A stretch of 64,000 bases of DNA from Amblyomma americanum (taxonomy: Eukaryota; Arthropoda; Arachnida; Ixodida; Ixodidae). The stretch is taken from contig NC_135497.1 in assembly GCF_052857255.1 (NCBI RefSeq), positions 548,185,531 through 548,249,530 of the forward strand, given 5' to 3'. Below are positions 32,804 to 46,698 of this stretch, piece after piece; position 1 is the stretch's first letter; each line of letters opens with the position of its first letter. Made by a program: the position numbers and the translations under genes. The notes below the pieces were generated by a model. That model was given only the letters and a program-made list of their open reading frames with translations, had not been told where the DNA came from and did no database searches.

Positions 32804-33189
32804 GACACTGGCTGTGTACCGCGAGTGCAAGAACAGCATCGGACCCGAAAAGATATTTGACAACGGCCTGGGTAGCACATTGCTGTTTGAGGCCCGTGCC
32901 GGAGCGCTGCGAACACAGCTGTACCGCCGTCGCTTCGATACAACACCAGAAGCACAGGCAGCACTATGCCGAGCATGTGGCGATGCGGAGGAGACCATCG
33001 AGCAGATGTCGTGCCACAGACTCCACCCGATGCCAACAGAGGGCACTACATTCCCACAGGTTCTCATGTTGTTTCACGGTCCTGCAGTGGACGACGAAGG
33101 AGACAGCTGCTAGGACGAAGGGGTGCTGCGAACCAAGCGTCAACTAACTCTTTGGTGGAGCCACTGGTGGAGCACTGTGTCTAACTGCG
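32804..33189 (+). mobile_element. LINE C-terminal fragment with finger (unit B)
   Basis: Counterpart of 4925-5310, almost unchanged. Confidence 0.65.
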
Positions 33190-33218
33190 CGAAATCGCAG
33201 TCGGACGCGGACGAGGTC

Positions 33219-33881
33219 GATGAGCGAATCCCCCGCCCCCCGACTTCCTTTGTATGTTTTTGTTTTTCTTCCCCTTGCGCGCTTTTTTTCTCTCCTGCGC
33301 TTTCATCTTCTCGGGGTTTTTAGGTTTTTCTTTGTCCGGGTGCCCAACCACGGCCGGTCTCGAGGGCGGCGCGTGCTCTCTCCCATACGGCCTTCACATC
33401 CGCCGCGGAAGCAATGTGAGTTTTTCGCAGGGAGTTATGCCGCCCGCCGCCGCTAGAGGCGCGACAACCCCACCGCTCGCAGGGTGCCGCGAGTGGCGTA
33501 TTAAAAACCGAGCTGAACCCGCGAGGCTCCGCCATCTTTCCCCATGGATGCTGAAGAATACCTAGGTTCGGCTCGGTCGGGAACATCCCTAGCCGTCCCT
33601 GTTTTTTTGTGCCTGTTGTGTTTTGCATAACAATAAGCTTCCACAAACGTACCTAATTATAAAATTTAAACCTTATTTCCACCTTATTTCAACATTTAGT
33701 TATTTTTTTAGATTATGGTTCAATTACATTTACCGTCGGCGCGGTGGTAAATGCGTTTACCACGTGACCATGCTCAATTGCCTTGTCAAGGCCTTGGCTC
33801 ATCGCCATTGATCCTAGCTGGTCAGGGAACGATCTCTGTGAGCAGATTTTCTCGTACCCGGCTGCTGTTTCCATCGCCAAG
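33219..33881 (+). promoter_or_regulatory. Probable 5' region of the C2H2-MULE gene (unit B)
   Basis: Counterpart of 5340-6002, with the same YY1-like motif and hairpins. Confidence 0.3.
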
Positions 33882-34179
33882 ATGGAAAACCAAAGTTCAA
33901 TCAGCGCGGAATGCCTTGCTGCGGGCTCCGCTGAACAAGCTAAGTATCTGTGTCCGGTGTGCAATGCTGCGTTCACATTTGACAGTGTACGGAGGCGGCA
34001 CGTGCGAAAACAGCACCCTGATGTCGCCGACTCGTTGGTACCCATTTGTAGTGCTTTGTTTGAATGTGATGTTTGCTGTAAGGTTTCGTTTCCCCACCGT
34101 GGTGGTCTCTTGCAGCACCACGAACAGGTCCACGGGTTTGTGCCGAGGCGCATCAGGCTTGAGTTCTCTTCCTTAACAG
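33882..34179 (+). CDS. Exon 1: two C2H2 zinc fingers (unit B)
   Basis: Same 99 codons plus one base as in unit A, with one amino-acid change (E34D, next to finger 1). Both fingers keep all Cys/His ligands. Confidence 0.7.
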
Positions 34180-34239
34180 GTGAAGTATAAACGAGATCTC
34201 CATATTGTGCAGGCACCGTTTTCTGTCATGGGGTTGCAG

Positions 34240-35470
34240 TATAGGAGGTATTCACTGAGGCCGCACTACCAGACGGCGCGTGCGTCGCCGCGGCAAACGC
34301 GCCATGCTTGTGGTCGTTTCACGCCAGCTCGCGCAGTGTCACGGTACGCCGTGAGGTATCCGGCCTGAATTGTTAGTGATCCGTAACATCTTTGCACGTT
34401 GTTAAATGCGTCAACGTCCACTTTTCTTTGCGGAACGCTTATTGTGCATAAAGTTTGCAGCAGAATTCTGTACCGTGATTTTACCGAGCTGCCTGCCGCG
34501 ACTCGACAGCAAAAGTGGCCGGCTGCATTGCACGCAAGAACGTACACGACTTGCAGCTTTTAATATCAGTTCATAACAGTCAGCTACTCGTTCAGGACAC
34601 ATCGTGGATAACACAGCACATGATTAATCACCCATATACCAAAACAGATGCTGCAGAAACTCACATTGCCAGCGGCTGTAGTCCACGAACTACCGAAGCC
34701 TCATTGTTTCAGCAGAAAGGCAATTGCGTCATAACTGCTTTATTTACGCGACAAAATGGTCGAGAAAATACTTTCGTGCACTCGCAGCACGAATGGCAGA
34801 CATAGCGAGAATGTTTTGCAGGTTTGATTGTAGAAACGTAGCGTTGCTTCCAGTGCACAAGACCTGGAATCTATAGGACTTTTCGCAGCAGCGCGATGTG
34901 CAGCAATTCCGCTACATTCAGTAGTAACATGTCACTTTCAGCAGACAGAGATGACAAGTTAGGCTAGCTAAACGAACAAACACGTTTAACTACTCACCTC
35001 TCCAAAAACGGCACTTCGGTCGTCGGCACCCTCAGCCTCGCCCACTTGTCAAGCAATTCCACCGTCTCATAGATTTGCATGCTTTAATTCCTTGGCATGT
35101 CGGTAAACTTACGCCGTGCACGAGGCGGGCCTCATTATCGGTGCATTTAACGCACGACAGCAGTCCTGTAGTACGTCAAACACCACGCCGGCGCCTGCAA
35201 ATTCCTACGGGCCGACGTTTTCATGAAGTGTAACCTTTTCAGTGTGCCCGCTCTTTTCTGCTTAGCACAGTTCACGGCGTATCCACCAAGTCACCCAGTG
35301 TTACGGGGCGGACAGATATGATCTGCGGCGAGACGCTAAATACACTCACATTTCACACATCACAAGCGAGGTAAATGCTGCGGCTGCTGCGCGTGCGACC
35401 ACCAACATGGCAAATGCCGCGCCGGACGCTAGTGCCACTTGCGGATGACGTCATGTGAATACCTCCTATA
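34240..35470. mobile_element. TIR element in the transposase intron (unit B, internally deleted)
   Basis: Counterpart of 6361-7690 with the same perfect TIRs. It lacks about 101 bases near 34523; the missing stretch in unit A is flanked by TGCACG repeats. Confidence 0.5.
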
Positions 35471-36139
35471 GGGAAGCCACACAAGTTGAAATAACGCATC
35501 GCGGAAACTTTCTCTGCATTTGGATGTTTTGTGATGCTATGCGCTAGTACATATGGGCAGAACTATTGTTCTGCCTGGGTGGAGCTAGGCATTTTGAAAA
35601 GAATTAGCTGCTCTTGGAGTTATGTCCAGGAAGAACAACTGCCACTTGAGCTCTGTAACCTAATATAAACTAATTAAAACAAAACCTAACTGCTTTGCAT
35701 GCAAAGTGTTTCAAAACAAACTACTCACCAATATACTGTTGTACTGTTGAGGACAAAATTTTCCAGGACGCGCGACTGATGATTTCGGCTTAAAGGTGTG
35801 AAGTGTGCCTTATTTCACTAACAAACATTATACATTCCAAGGCCTAGTTTCATCTCCACAAGCGTGATCTCCAACCACTGGCTGATAACAAAGCTATAAG
35901 TTTTTGATAACAATCGCGTGTCCTGGGCAATTTTGACCAAGACAGTACGTGATGTGATATTATATGTACAGCCTACTGCGATTTGAAGGTGATCTGTTTA
36001 GGCTTTATGAGCTTGGATTCACCGACCTAACACGATATTTTTATTAGAAAGAAAGTTGCAACCACGATATGAACGTAGCTAGCCAAAGGTTTTATTGCAA
36101 CAGTGTTAAGGCTCCCGTTCAGCAGAAAATCTCGCGTCT

Positions 36140-36274
36140 GTGGCGGGCAAATTATTGATTGTGAGAAGTTTCTCAGAAGGGCAACCCCCACCGGTGCACA
36201 AGGCCCGCCACCTCACCTGTGACAGCACCTGCCATCGCAGGTCAGTGGCACATCGCTTAACTGCTGCACCACTG
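36140..36274 (-). repeat. tRNA-like SINE-type repeat (unit B)
   Basis: Counterpart of 8360-8494, unchanged in the stem and A-box-like parts. Confidence 0.35.
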
Positions 36275-36784
36275 TGCCTGGTGTGGTATGAAGTCCACGG
36301 ATGAATGTGAAGTCAAGAATGATGAATTCCGCACATATGGTACACATTACAGCTATTGCGTCACACCCTTAAGGCGGAGCCTAAGTGTGCACTGCGATTT
36401 TTCTATATCATGTAATCATTTTTGTTGTGCACCAAGTGCCCATCATGACAGGAAAAATTTATTGGTTCGTGTTAGGTGGAACAGGTGCGATAACCTTCAA
36501 ATTTCACTAGTTTCTACAGGTGTTATTGCGATTAAATCATGATGGGAAAATTTGATGCCAGGGTTAGCTCCAGAAAGGAATGCAGGGTCTGTTAAGGATG
36601 GAACTGCAATGCTGAAGTGCTGTGTTTTAACAGAACTGTAGCAGTAGTCATGTCATTCCGTGTTCCGTAACTTCAGGCACCTGATTTCATTTTTTGATGC
36701 CAGTGCATGCAAGCCTTCTGTCTGCAATGAGCCAGAATCGAAACATTACCGTAATGAAATAGACTGCTTATAAGTTTAGTTTAG

Positions 36785-36928
36785 TTTATGGGGTTTAACG
36801 TCTCAAAACGACTCAGGCTATCAGATACGCCGTAGTGAAAGGATCTGGAAATTTCGACCACCAGAGATTCTTTCATGTGCACTGACATTACACAGCACAC
36901 GAGCCTCTAGAATTTCGCCTCTATCGAA
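36785..36928 (+). repeat. Tick-type interspersed repeat (unit B)
   Basis: Counterpart of 9000-9143, with an extra AGTTT copy just upstream. Confidence 0.6.
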
Positions 36929-37341
36929 TTAATGTTGATTCGTGGCACAAGAGCCTTTTGAAGAACTTCACCCTTTTTGTGTAGCAGTTCGGGCCAGATT
37001 ACGCGCACTTTCTGTTTTACGCTGAGGCATGTTATAAGGTTTGCATACACATGGCTTATATCGTTAAACAGCTGCGAAATCAGCCGAGATAGGCATAGGA
37101 CCACATTCAGGTGGCTGGAAATAAATATGGCAACAAGAAAAACCTGTCTACATTATTTGGGATACGTGTCAGCTGAGAATAAGCCTTCCAGAATAAGGAA
37201 TGCATGCATATGAAAAAAAATGAAGCATCATTCAGTGCCAGGAGGAAACATTAATGCAATCAATTTGCAGTAATTTACTTGCTGTTCTGGGGATTGCTTG
37301 CTGTAGCTTAACTCATATTGATGCCTGTTCCTTTTTTGCAG

Positions 37342-38764
37342 ATTTTGAAAGCTGGAAGGATCATGAGGAAAAGACTGAGCTTGTCCACTTTGTTCTGTCA
37401 GGGGGTACGAAACATCTGGCATCTGGAAGGACAAAGAAGTATCTGGCTTGTCATCGCTTAGGGTTATATGTGACGACAGCAAGAGGTAAGCGCCAATCAA
37501 AGGTTCATGGTAGTGTGAAATGTGAGAGGAACCGCTTGGCGACAATGGATGTCATTGAAAAAAATAAAAAAATATGGTAGTGGACTATCAAGCTGAACAC
37601 TACGGCCATGAGAAAGAGCTACGGTGCCAGCCCTTGTCGATTTCTGACCAAAAAGACATTGCATGCAAGCTGAAGCTGAAGGTCCCTCGTAGGGTTATTC
37701 TTACAGATGCTCGTTCGCCTGCCAGAGCTCCACTGGACCGGCTTCACCTTTTGACCTCATCAGAGGTTCAAAACATAAAGATGTTTAATATTGGCAGTGA
37801 AGTGGAGAAAGATCGTGATGACTATGTCAGTACACAGAAGTGGATCGTCGAGCTACAGGATCATGGTGCTTTGTTGTATGCAGAGGGAGAAAAGCTGACA
37901 GAAGAAGGCATTGGTGAGTTTGTGATGGCAATGATGAACACTACCCAGGGTGACATGCTGCTAAAGCATAGTCAAAGAGCAGTGTGTGTTGATTCAACTC
38001 ATGGCACAAGTCGCTATAAGCACCAACTTAGAACTGTGATGGTGATAAGAAATACTGGGTCAGGCATTCTGTGTGCCTTCCTCCTCTCTTGTAGTGTGTC
38101 TGAGGATGTCATGGAAAGATTTTTTGCTGCTATCAGGGACAGGCTTGGCAAACGAGTTAGCTGTGGTGCATTCATGTCAGATGATGCACCAGCATATGCA
38201 AATGCATGGGCGCGGGTCATGGGGAACCCTGTGAAACGCATGTAGTGTGTGTGGCACGTCAGATGGAACTGGAAGTGCAACATGACCAAGGTAACTGACA
38301 GCCAAAGCCGAGAAGTTGTTCAGGAGAAGTTGAATGCATTGTGGACCAGCAGAAGCGAAGAGGACTTTCACAAGGAGCTGTCAGAGTTCCGTACTTTAAA
38401 GGAGTTTGTTGAGTGCGTTAAGTTTGTTGAGTACTTTCGGAGAGTATATGCTAAGCGCCCGGAACAGTGGGCTCTTTTCTACAGGCAGGACACCGGATTG
38501 ACTACTAACAACCATCTTGAGTCAATGCGTAACGAGCTCAAGAAAAGTTATTTGGGAGGGTTTCAGAACTGGCGGTTCGACAGGCTGCTGGTGTCTTTGA
38601 CGAAATTGTCCACTGACTGGGTAATGAAACAGCTGATCTGTCATGTGAAGCGCAGGGCAGACCATCGCACAGCAGACTGTTTCAAGAAGCATGCTGCAGG
38701 AGTGGAAGTCTCCAAGTCTGGCGTGACCAGACTTTCTGATGGAAAGTGGTCTGTGCAGTCGTGA
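37342..38764 (+). pseudogene. Exon 2: MULE transposase core (unit B)
   Basis: Counterpart of 9557-10977. It is split by a frameshift near 37570 as well as by the shared TAG. VDSTHGT, MSDDAPAY, CVWHV and NNHLES are all present. Confidence 0.8.
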
Positions 38765-38863
38765 TCTGAAGAACGTCCTGACAACAATACATCCTGACAA
38801 CACTGTTGTCAGGAAGGACACACAGTGCCAAGGGTGCATGCTTAGCTGCCCTGAATGTAACAC

Positions 38864-39549
38864 TTGTTGTTCCACTGCAGCTGTAGGTATTTTTATCTGT
38901 GCATGAAAATGTGCGAACATATCCATGCAGTTGTGCAGTGGGAGCTGCGGAGAAGGGATGCAACTGTTCGCGATCCGATCATTGAGGATCCATCTTCTGT
39001 TTTGGTATCTGCAGATGATCATTCATTCACACTGAATGAACCTCCTGTTCACGAGTCAGTCAGTAAGGATACATCAGCAAATGATTCATTCCCAGTGGAT
39101 GATCCTGCAGCACTATTTGAGAGCATTCAAGGTGACATGATTCAGTCATAAGACTCAAATGTGCTTGCAGGTATTCACATTGAGCTTGCTGCTCTTACAC
39201 GCAAATTCAGTAAAAAACATCAACTGACCCACAAGTGGGAGCATTGGTGCGTGAATACATTGGAAAACTTGCGCAGGTTGTCAGGGGGTGTGCCGACAAA
39301 GAGGAGGAACCACCTCAGCCTAGGCCAATTCCTGCCAATAAGCGACAAGAAGAGCAGTCAAGGTATTGGCCCAAACGCAGCAATGCCACCGCTTCTACAT
39401 ATGCTGGAACATGTTCTCAAGGGGAGCATGTGAGACAACAGCGTGAATGTCAACAGGGGCCACCTATCCGCATCGCGCATTATGATCCATGTATCCACAT
39501 TCTGAGAGAGCACGACTACGTAAAGCTCTCCCGAATACAATTACAATGA
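38864..39549 (+). pseudogene. SWIM finger and C-terminal tail (unit B)
   Basis: Counterpart of 11077-11747. HCSC...CEHIHAV is intact. Confidence 0.6.
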
Positions 39550-40007
39550 GCAACCGCAGCAGCTTCGCTAACTATTCAACCTTTCTATTATGTGCACACC
39601 CCTAAATTTTAGACTATTTGTTTTCGTGTAACAAGTATGCAAATGCATAGAAATCTAAAAGAAGGGTACAGCAGCTATGGGGGATCACCAGTGACCTTCA
39701 CGCTGTGGGCATGATAAGGAAAGCGTTATTGGAGGGAGGACACTATAAAATGCACACTTGTGGAGTGTGGCATTTCTTTGGTAGCTCATCTTTAGGTGGC
39801 CAGCACTGCTATATGAAAGGAAAAAATACAGTAAACAATGCTGTCATTTAAACTTAGGCTGGAAATATGTTTGACAGCTGTCAAGACAAGCAGCAGTTAA
39901 AAATTAAATTTGCTTTGTGTAATTGGAGGTATGGAATAGTTTCATTAATATGAGCCTGCTGATATGCTGAGAAAACGGCAGATAATGAGACACAGTTAAG
40001 AGTTCAG

Positions 40008-40157
40008 TCACGCTCTCACTCACATCCACTCAATCGCACTCACACTCATGACCACTCGTACTGACAGCCACTCGCTCACACACGCGACCACCCACTCACA
40101 CTCACGTCATCACACTTGTGTCACATGCATGCGATACGAGTGCACTCGTGAGTGAGT
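40008..40157. repeat. Degenerate CACTCA microsatellite (unit B)
   Basis: Counterpart of 12221-12370. Confidence 0.7.
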
Positions 40158-40181
40158 GTGCTGACCTGTGATATTATGTAG

Positions 40182-40667
40182 GCAGTGGCACTATCTGGCC
40201 TGGGTGGTACACCAGTGAGAGGTGCTCCCAGTGCTGGCGCCACTTGTGCTCAAGTTGATTTTGTGTGCCACGAATGCTGCAGTGTGAATGGGCGACAACC
40301 ATTTAGAATGTTTAGTTTGAAAAGTTTGTCCTGTCCCAGCAGTGTCTGTCTCTGCCTTGTGAAAAAGCATTAGTGGGCTCTGCAGTGTAAAAGTTGCTTA
40401 TAGTGGTGGCCCTGCTTTCCAGTGGTGTGCTCAGTGTGTACAGTTGTGGTCTGCAGCCAAGTGGCACTAACTCGCCTGGGTGGTACGTGAGAGAGAGGTG
40501 CCCCCAGTGCTGGCGCCACTTGTGCTCAAGTTGTTCTTGTGTGGCACGAATGCCATGATGTGATGCGAGAGGTGCTGCTAGTGCTTGTGCCACTTCCATG
40601 GTGTGAACAGTTGTAATATGCTGTGACGACGCAGACATTTCTCATGTCTGTGGGTGGTTGTCCACAT
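40182..40667. repeat. GTGGCAC repeat copies 1 and 2 (unit B)
   Basis: Counterpart of 12395-12880. Confidence 0.55.
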
Positions 40668-40684
40668 TATCCAGGCGAATATTG

Positions 40685-41020
40685 GATGACATCCGGTCTG
40701 TCGATAGTAAAACCAGCGAAGGAATCTCTTTCCGGTCAACCTCAGATGCTTCACCCCTTTGCATTTTTGTAGTTCTTCCAGCTGACAGCACAAATGTCGA
40801 CTGGCGTTTCTTTGCATAAGCTTTCAATGGCTTCACGAGCTCGCAGAAATCAGTCCATATGTGCATTGTTTCAAGTGCGGAACGAAATTCGCTAGGCATT
40901 CGGTCTGTTGGTAGTAAAAGCAGCCAAAATCTCTTTGTGGTCACCTTCAAATGCTTCGCCCTCCTTGCATTTGTGCAGTGCAAGGAAGCGATGTTGCAGC
41001 TGACTGTCTTAGTGAGTGCT
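40685..41020. repeat. Diverged ~120-bp repeat pair (unit B)
   Basis: Counterpart of 12898-13245. A deletion of about 12 bases shortens the first copy. Confidence 0.5.
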
Positions 41021-41477
41021 TTGCTTTTCATGCTGCCTTCTCCGCACTTCGGCGGCTCGTATGTAAGCGCATCGTAGTAGTAATTGAATCAAAGCAGTTT
41101 AAAGTCGTGAATTGACACATGGGTTGCGAGGGACGCCGTATTGGAGGCCTTCGGATTAGTTTAGACCGCCCGGGGTTTATATAGCATGTGCCAACATCGC
41201 GCACACTACACCGCAGTATGTGACTGCTGCTGCATCCTAGTTTTTCATGTTGCTTGCTGCCATGTTTGGCCCGTTTAAATGTTTGCGCACCTACGGATAG
41301 CCATTAAACATTATACGAACCAGAATTCGTCGAAATTGTAACTTTGGCAGCTGGGGAAACCTGTCGCATGGTGTTGTATTTGTAATTCTAGGAGGAGACA
41401 TTTCTGCTGTCCGCGATTTTGAGAGCTATCAACTGGCAACATATCAAAAAGGTCTTAATGTATTCATAGTCTAGGGA

Positions 41478-41603
41478 AGTGGCACAAACAGGCCAGGATG
41501 GGATGCGAGAGAGGTGTTGCTAATGCGTTTGCCACTTGCATGGTGTGAACAGGTGTAATATGATGTGACGACGCAGACATTTCTCCTGTCTGCGGGTGGT
41601 GGT
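41478..41603. repeat. GTGGCAC repeat copy 3 (unit B)
   Basis: Counterpart of 13703-13828, hairpin conserved. Confidence 0.55.
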
Positions 41604-42897
41604 GGGTCCGTCACACCTAACACTAAAACAAATCGTGTTTTCCCTTTTTGCCTGAGTGGAAGTCAGACTGAGGAAATTTCTCACTACTTTTGGAAATGCC
41701 CTAAATGTATGCTTCGTTTCTTTTGCTTCATCTAAGTGCAGAACAGTTTTGGATAATTCTGTCGCTTGCGGTAACTGCGTAATAACCAGATGTGTAATGC
41801 CTGGCATCACATATTGTTTTTTCTTCATCTCCAAGCTTTTTTTCCCTTAGAGTTGTTCCTTTTTATAAGCACATTTTTCTTCCATTTGCATATTCAGGGG
41901 TACCCTGTAGGCAACCAAGGTACGGCTCTGGCACGAACGAATGCCTCAGTCAAACCAGTTCGTGTTTTTTAATTGTCTTGGTACCGATTAAAACTTTTTA
42001 CAGCCTTGTGTTTTCTTTGCATGTTGGTTTCCGTCTTGTTTCAGAGGATTCCAAAACTTCTTCCTGCTGTTTTATCGTGTTTTACCTTTCTATTCTTTTC
42101 TCCTGTTGGCTATGGTAATTTTGTGGCTGTATACTTGGTCTTGCATGGTGTTTCGTAGCCGCTATGTGATATTACTGTTTCATGTTTTTCCTTTTCTGTG
42201 GATATATTATACATTTCTGCATACACTGTTTTATTTTAACCCAAGATGTGGTTTCATTGTGCAGTTATCTGTGCCGAATACATGATAGTCGCTTCTTTGC
42301 AGAGTGCTTACAACCTGACTGCCCTGCCAGGACCTCCCTGTCAGGAACCTGTTTTTGGTAGTATCAAATAAAGAAAGACATGACCACGTATTTTTGATGT
42401 GTTATTTATTTGCACAAATCCAGGTTTGGATGTCCACAATAGGACAGAGAAGACAGGAGCACAATTCTGTTTCTTTAGCAGCACAGTACCCAAATTTCCA
42501 GTTCAGCTGCGCTTTTCACTGATTTCGGCTGAGAAGTGTTAGTGTAAACTTTATGAAAACACAAGCCCAGGGAGAATGGCGAGCCGGTAATTCATGTAGA
42601 CAGCAAACATGCCGTCCCGCAGGACCAACAGCATCAAGTATTCGGTCGCCTGTTTTCATAAAGTTGCTCCCGTTACAACTTTGTGGTGTTATTGTGAGAA
42701 CAGAATCTTGCTTCGCAACCGCATGATAACTTCACAAGAATACTTCTGCACACTGCAACCCTGCATTACAGGTGTGAATGGAGCACATATGCACAGGTGT
42801 TTTTCTTCCAGATATACTATACCTTAGCTTTATCACAAGGTTAAGAACAATCGGCCTCTGACCCGCATAAATACAAAATAGAAATAGCAATCCGCTC

Positions 42898-43077
42898 ATG
42901 CGTTTCCCCCCTGCCCGGGCGTCGACACAGGCGGAGATGTTGGCCATATGGGACGCTTTGAGCGCCCTCTGTCCACGCCTTTCGTCCCTCGAAGCCACAG
43001 TGGCATTCTCACAGACTCCTCAGGCGCCATCCGTACTCTTAAGGCGTGTTCTGAACTCCGACTCTTTTGGCACAGGA
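42898..43077 (+). mobile_element. LINE RNase H scrap (unit B)
   Basis: Counterpart of 15123-15302, with the same frameshift. Confidence 0.55.
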
Positions 43078-44256
43078 TGATCAGAACGTAATTAAAAATT
43101 CTCCCTCACAGTACGGGTACGACGGATACGTCGAAATGCACACCTCACACAAGCCTCGGTGGGTGGAGCAAGTACTAAACTTAAAAGACGGTTCGTTGCG
43201 TTCGTCGGAATGGATTAGGCTCTTCGAAAAGTTGATGATTCGGCGGTGGGGACGGAGAAGGCGCTAGATGATAGAGGCGAGGAAGACGAGGAAATATATT
43301 TGCATGCATATACAATGGAGACCACTTCAAGTTACATAAGCAGTGACACATACGAATTGAGCGATCCGTAACTTAAAAGAACTTATGTCACACACAGAAA
43401 CAACACCCGAACACCTTACTTACCGATCGGAGGTCTCGGTTAGAGCCCAGGTATTTTTGAAGTACGTGCTAAGCACGGAGCCTCTAACTTGACTGCTGTA
43501 CAGTGCATTTTCTTGTATTTTTATACGTTTCGCGAATAAAGAAATTAGGGCGGGTATGTTTGAAGGCCCGCCCCAAACTTCGGTAACCAATGAAGCTTTA
43601 ATACAAGGTAGCCACAGCCCCTGAAGGTTGGACACAACCTCGAGCCCATGCAGGCCTTGGTTAAAACAAAGTAAGAAGCACACCGAGAAAGCATTCCGAA
43701 CACCCACTCCCCGCGGCAGTCCTCGGCCTTATTGCGTGACGCCCTTTCCCTTTTCCCATTTCACCACCACACCTGCGTGTCACTTCTCCAAGGATGACGA
43801 GTTCTTCTAGCCAGGAAGTGTCGAATGGCGGAGGCAGGCCCTTCGGTGCCGCCACGAATGCCTGCAAACGAAACCCTCGCGAAACCCCAGCGGATGCCCG
43901 CGGTGAACAACGCTAGGAGTCCTCGGCCGCCGTAGCGACGCTGTTAAACCGGCAAATGACTTCCGCGCTTTTGTATATGCTCGCAGAGGACGCTTGGGCG
44001 GTGAGCTCCGAAAACGTGGAGGGTAGAGCGGAGGCGTACAATATTTCAAGCTAAATTAATTACAAAGGCTCTAATGAAGCGCGACCTTACACATGTTGTG
44101 ACTGAACCTGTCCGGAGACTCTTCCTAGCAGAAGAAAACCTATACGGCGCCGCGCGCTCCCTTGAACCCCGCGTGGTGGCGATCTGGCGGCCTTGCGCGC
44201 TGAGAAGTCTTGCTTCGCAGTTTACGCCTCCGTGTCGCCCTCACCTTAGCGGTCAT

Positions 44257-44512
44257 CTGATCGAGTCCGGCATAGCACCATGTGACTTCGGTGACTCCTG
44301 CCCCTTCTGTCCCGCCCACTTGCTCTGGGCCTTGCTCTGGACGTGCCTGTCTTTGCACGCCATGCGGCAGAAATACCAGCTCCGATGCGGACCGCCCCAG
44401 GTCGACAACCTGATGAAGACGACTGGATATTTGGGCCGCACCACCGGATCTTGTTGGACTTGCTTCAGGGATCCGGCGTGTATCTGCACGTGCGGATAAT
44501 TTATGCAATTAG
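44257..44512 (+). mobile_element. Possible LINE C-terminal tail (unit B)
   Basis: Counterpart of 16480-16735. Confidence 0.3.
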
Positions 44513-45459
44513 GCAAGCTGGCGCAGTACAACAAAAAAATATTCAATTACCCGCCCAAATCAAGAAACGCGCATGCTCTCTCTCCTCTTCCACTCAGACA
44601 GACCAGCTTTGCAACATAATGTGTGCGCGTCGTCATAAGACGGCAAGCAGGTGAGGCTTGACGCGACCTTGTTCAGAGAAGCAGCACCAGTTAGCGCTCG
44701 TGCTTCTCAGTCCGTACCGCGCTCAACTCTTCGATTGCCTGAACTGTGCGCCGCGTAGGGCGAGTGAGCTGCCATTGCTATGCAGGCGAGCTTGGAAGAA
44801 GACGAAAATAACATAAACCGGGCAATGCATTCTTGAAACAGAATCTCACCGACTGCCTTGCTAAGTGTTCCAACCTTTTCTTTTCTATGAATTATTACAT
44901 TTTGACTAAATCATTAATATTTAATCCCTCTCTTTATTATTATTCTTAAAATTTTAAAATCAAAACACACATCCCTTTTCTGTTCATGACAAACATTCAC
45001 CGGTGTTGCGCTACCACGTGCTTTTCCTTTTTGTTAACTGCGTTCAGGTGAATAGCCACCCCATTCTTGGCCGATCCCCCAGTGTGGGTATGTGCCATCT
45101 TTTGATAGGCTAACAACAACAACAACAACTTCTATCCAGCGCCAGTGCATCTGTAAATCTTTTTTCACCAGCGCCTTCTTTCAGCATCTACATTTATTAA
45201 GTTGCTTCATTTTAGCCGCAGCCGCGCGACACGATTGCGACGGAACGTGCTGTGGCCTTCGAAGGAAGAAGATGCCATCTTGCGCAGCCGGAGGGGAAGC
45301 TTCGTCATAGCTGCAGGTAGCATCGCAGACCGTCCGCACAGCGAAGGCTTCACTCGCCCTGCTGTTTCAAGGGAGGCAGTGAGTAAGGCAGGCGGCAGCC
45401 GTACTGAGCGATCGCGTCTCTGTGTGCACTGACGCCACCGTCGATGGCTCGCCAACGCA

Positions 45460-46101
45460 GTGCTGCCTCGTGAACCGGGGCCTCTCCGCGGGGGAGAGGA
45501 GGTGCAGCCTGGGGAGGACTCCGCTGCATGTGCCGCTTGGCGCGACCGGGGAGACCAGCCGTGCTCCTGCTGCTGCTGCTCGGGCGCATGCCTCTGGCGG
45601 CAGCAGCAGAACCCGCAGACAAGCGGCGGCCCGCCCGTTGTGCACGACAACATGGTGGGGCCCTTCGAGCGTGGCACCGGCGTCCCCGACGACCTTCACG
45701 GGCTAAACTTCAAGCCTGCCAGCTACGGCAGCGTGCCGACACAGGACCCCAAGGCGCCGCGCGGCGGCGACGGCCCAACGTGTGACGCCGTCACGGTGGT
45801 GGAGCACTGCCCCTGCGGCGACCACCGAGGAGTCGACGACATGCATAAGCACAGCGACGACGCCGCGGGCACAGCGTCGGCAGGTGAGCCGGGTGTCCAC
45901 GGGGCGTGCATCCCAGCTTCACTCACCGGTGAGGTTGGCGCAGTTTTGAGCATGCCTAGTCCGCCTACGGCCACCTGCGAATGCGGCGGAGGAGGAGGCA
46001 GGGCAGACACGCCCGTGGCACATCTAAGCAAGCCTTTACAGGAAAACCAGACGAAAGTGTATAGATGCTGTGTAGGCGGCGGTGGCCTGCCGAGCGGATA
46101 A
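45460..46101 (+). other. CpG-rich segment with signal-peptide-like frame (unit B)
   Basis: Counterpart of 17684-18325. The signal-like frame begins at 45528 and is unchanged. The long frame has four amino-acid changes. The donor GCAG|GTGAGC is kept. Confidence 0.3.
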
Positions 46102-46308
46102 AGACGACGCGTATAGGACAGGAAAGAAGTTTATTTACATAGAACACTATGTACATATACTAAGGAAGACAACAGTCACCGAAGCCAAGGGGCATAGGGG
46201 AAAGTTATCATTTTTTCATCAATTTGTGATGATCAGTGGGAGTTGAGTAGTCTATTATTCATTCGCTGAAAGATAATTGATGAGCAGAAGCAAAAGCAAC
46301 TATGCATA

Positions 46309-46383
46309 TGCCGCCGGTGGGATCCAAGCCCACGACCTCCGAATTTCGCGCCCGGTGCTCTACCAGCCGAGCAACGGCGGCGG
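46309..46383 (-). repeat. tRNA-derived SINE head (unit B)
   Basis: Counterpart of 18533-18607, cloverleaf identical. Confidence 0.6.
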
Positions 46384-46698
46384 CTGTTCCATCGTCTATT
46401 TCCGGGGGTATGTTCATGCGCCTGTAACCTAACATTGAGAGTGCTCACCAGGGCCACCCTCGTCCATAGCGGCGGACGTAGTGCATTCTGTATTACCGCA
46501 AGTGTCACGTGGGAGATGATCAAACGGTGAGGGCGGAAGCTGTGCGAGAAACTTCTTACGCTATCAAGACTTCCAGAACCGAGACCCTCGGCAAGCTACT
46601 GAGCGGACAATGGAAGAGGAATGAGGCGCTCATTACGATCGACATACCTGCGAAGGACGCCAGCAGTCAACAAAACGAATGAGCGCGTATATGTATAT

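Larger units (their letters stand above)
33882..39549 (+). pseudogene. C2H2/MULE transposase pseudogene (unit B)
   Basis: Counterpart of 6003-11747. Exon 1 is 33882-34179 with a donor at 34180. The intron ends at 37341 and exon 2 is 37342-38764, with the same phase-1 junction. It shares the TAG (38243-38245) and adds a frameshift in the A-rich run 37563-37576. DDE residues are intact. The SWIM region is 38864-39151 and the C-terminal tail runs to 39549, because the unit A stop has become CGA. Confidence 0.75.
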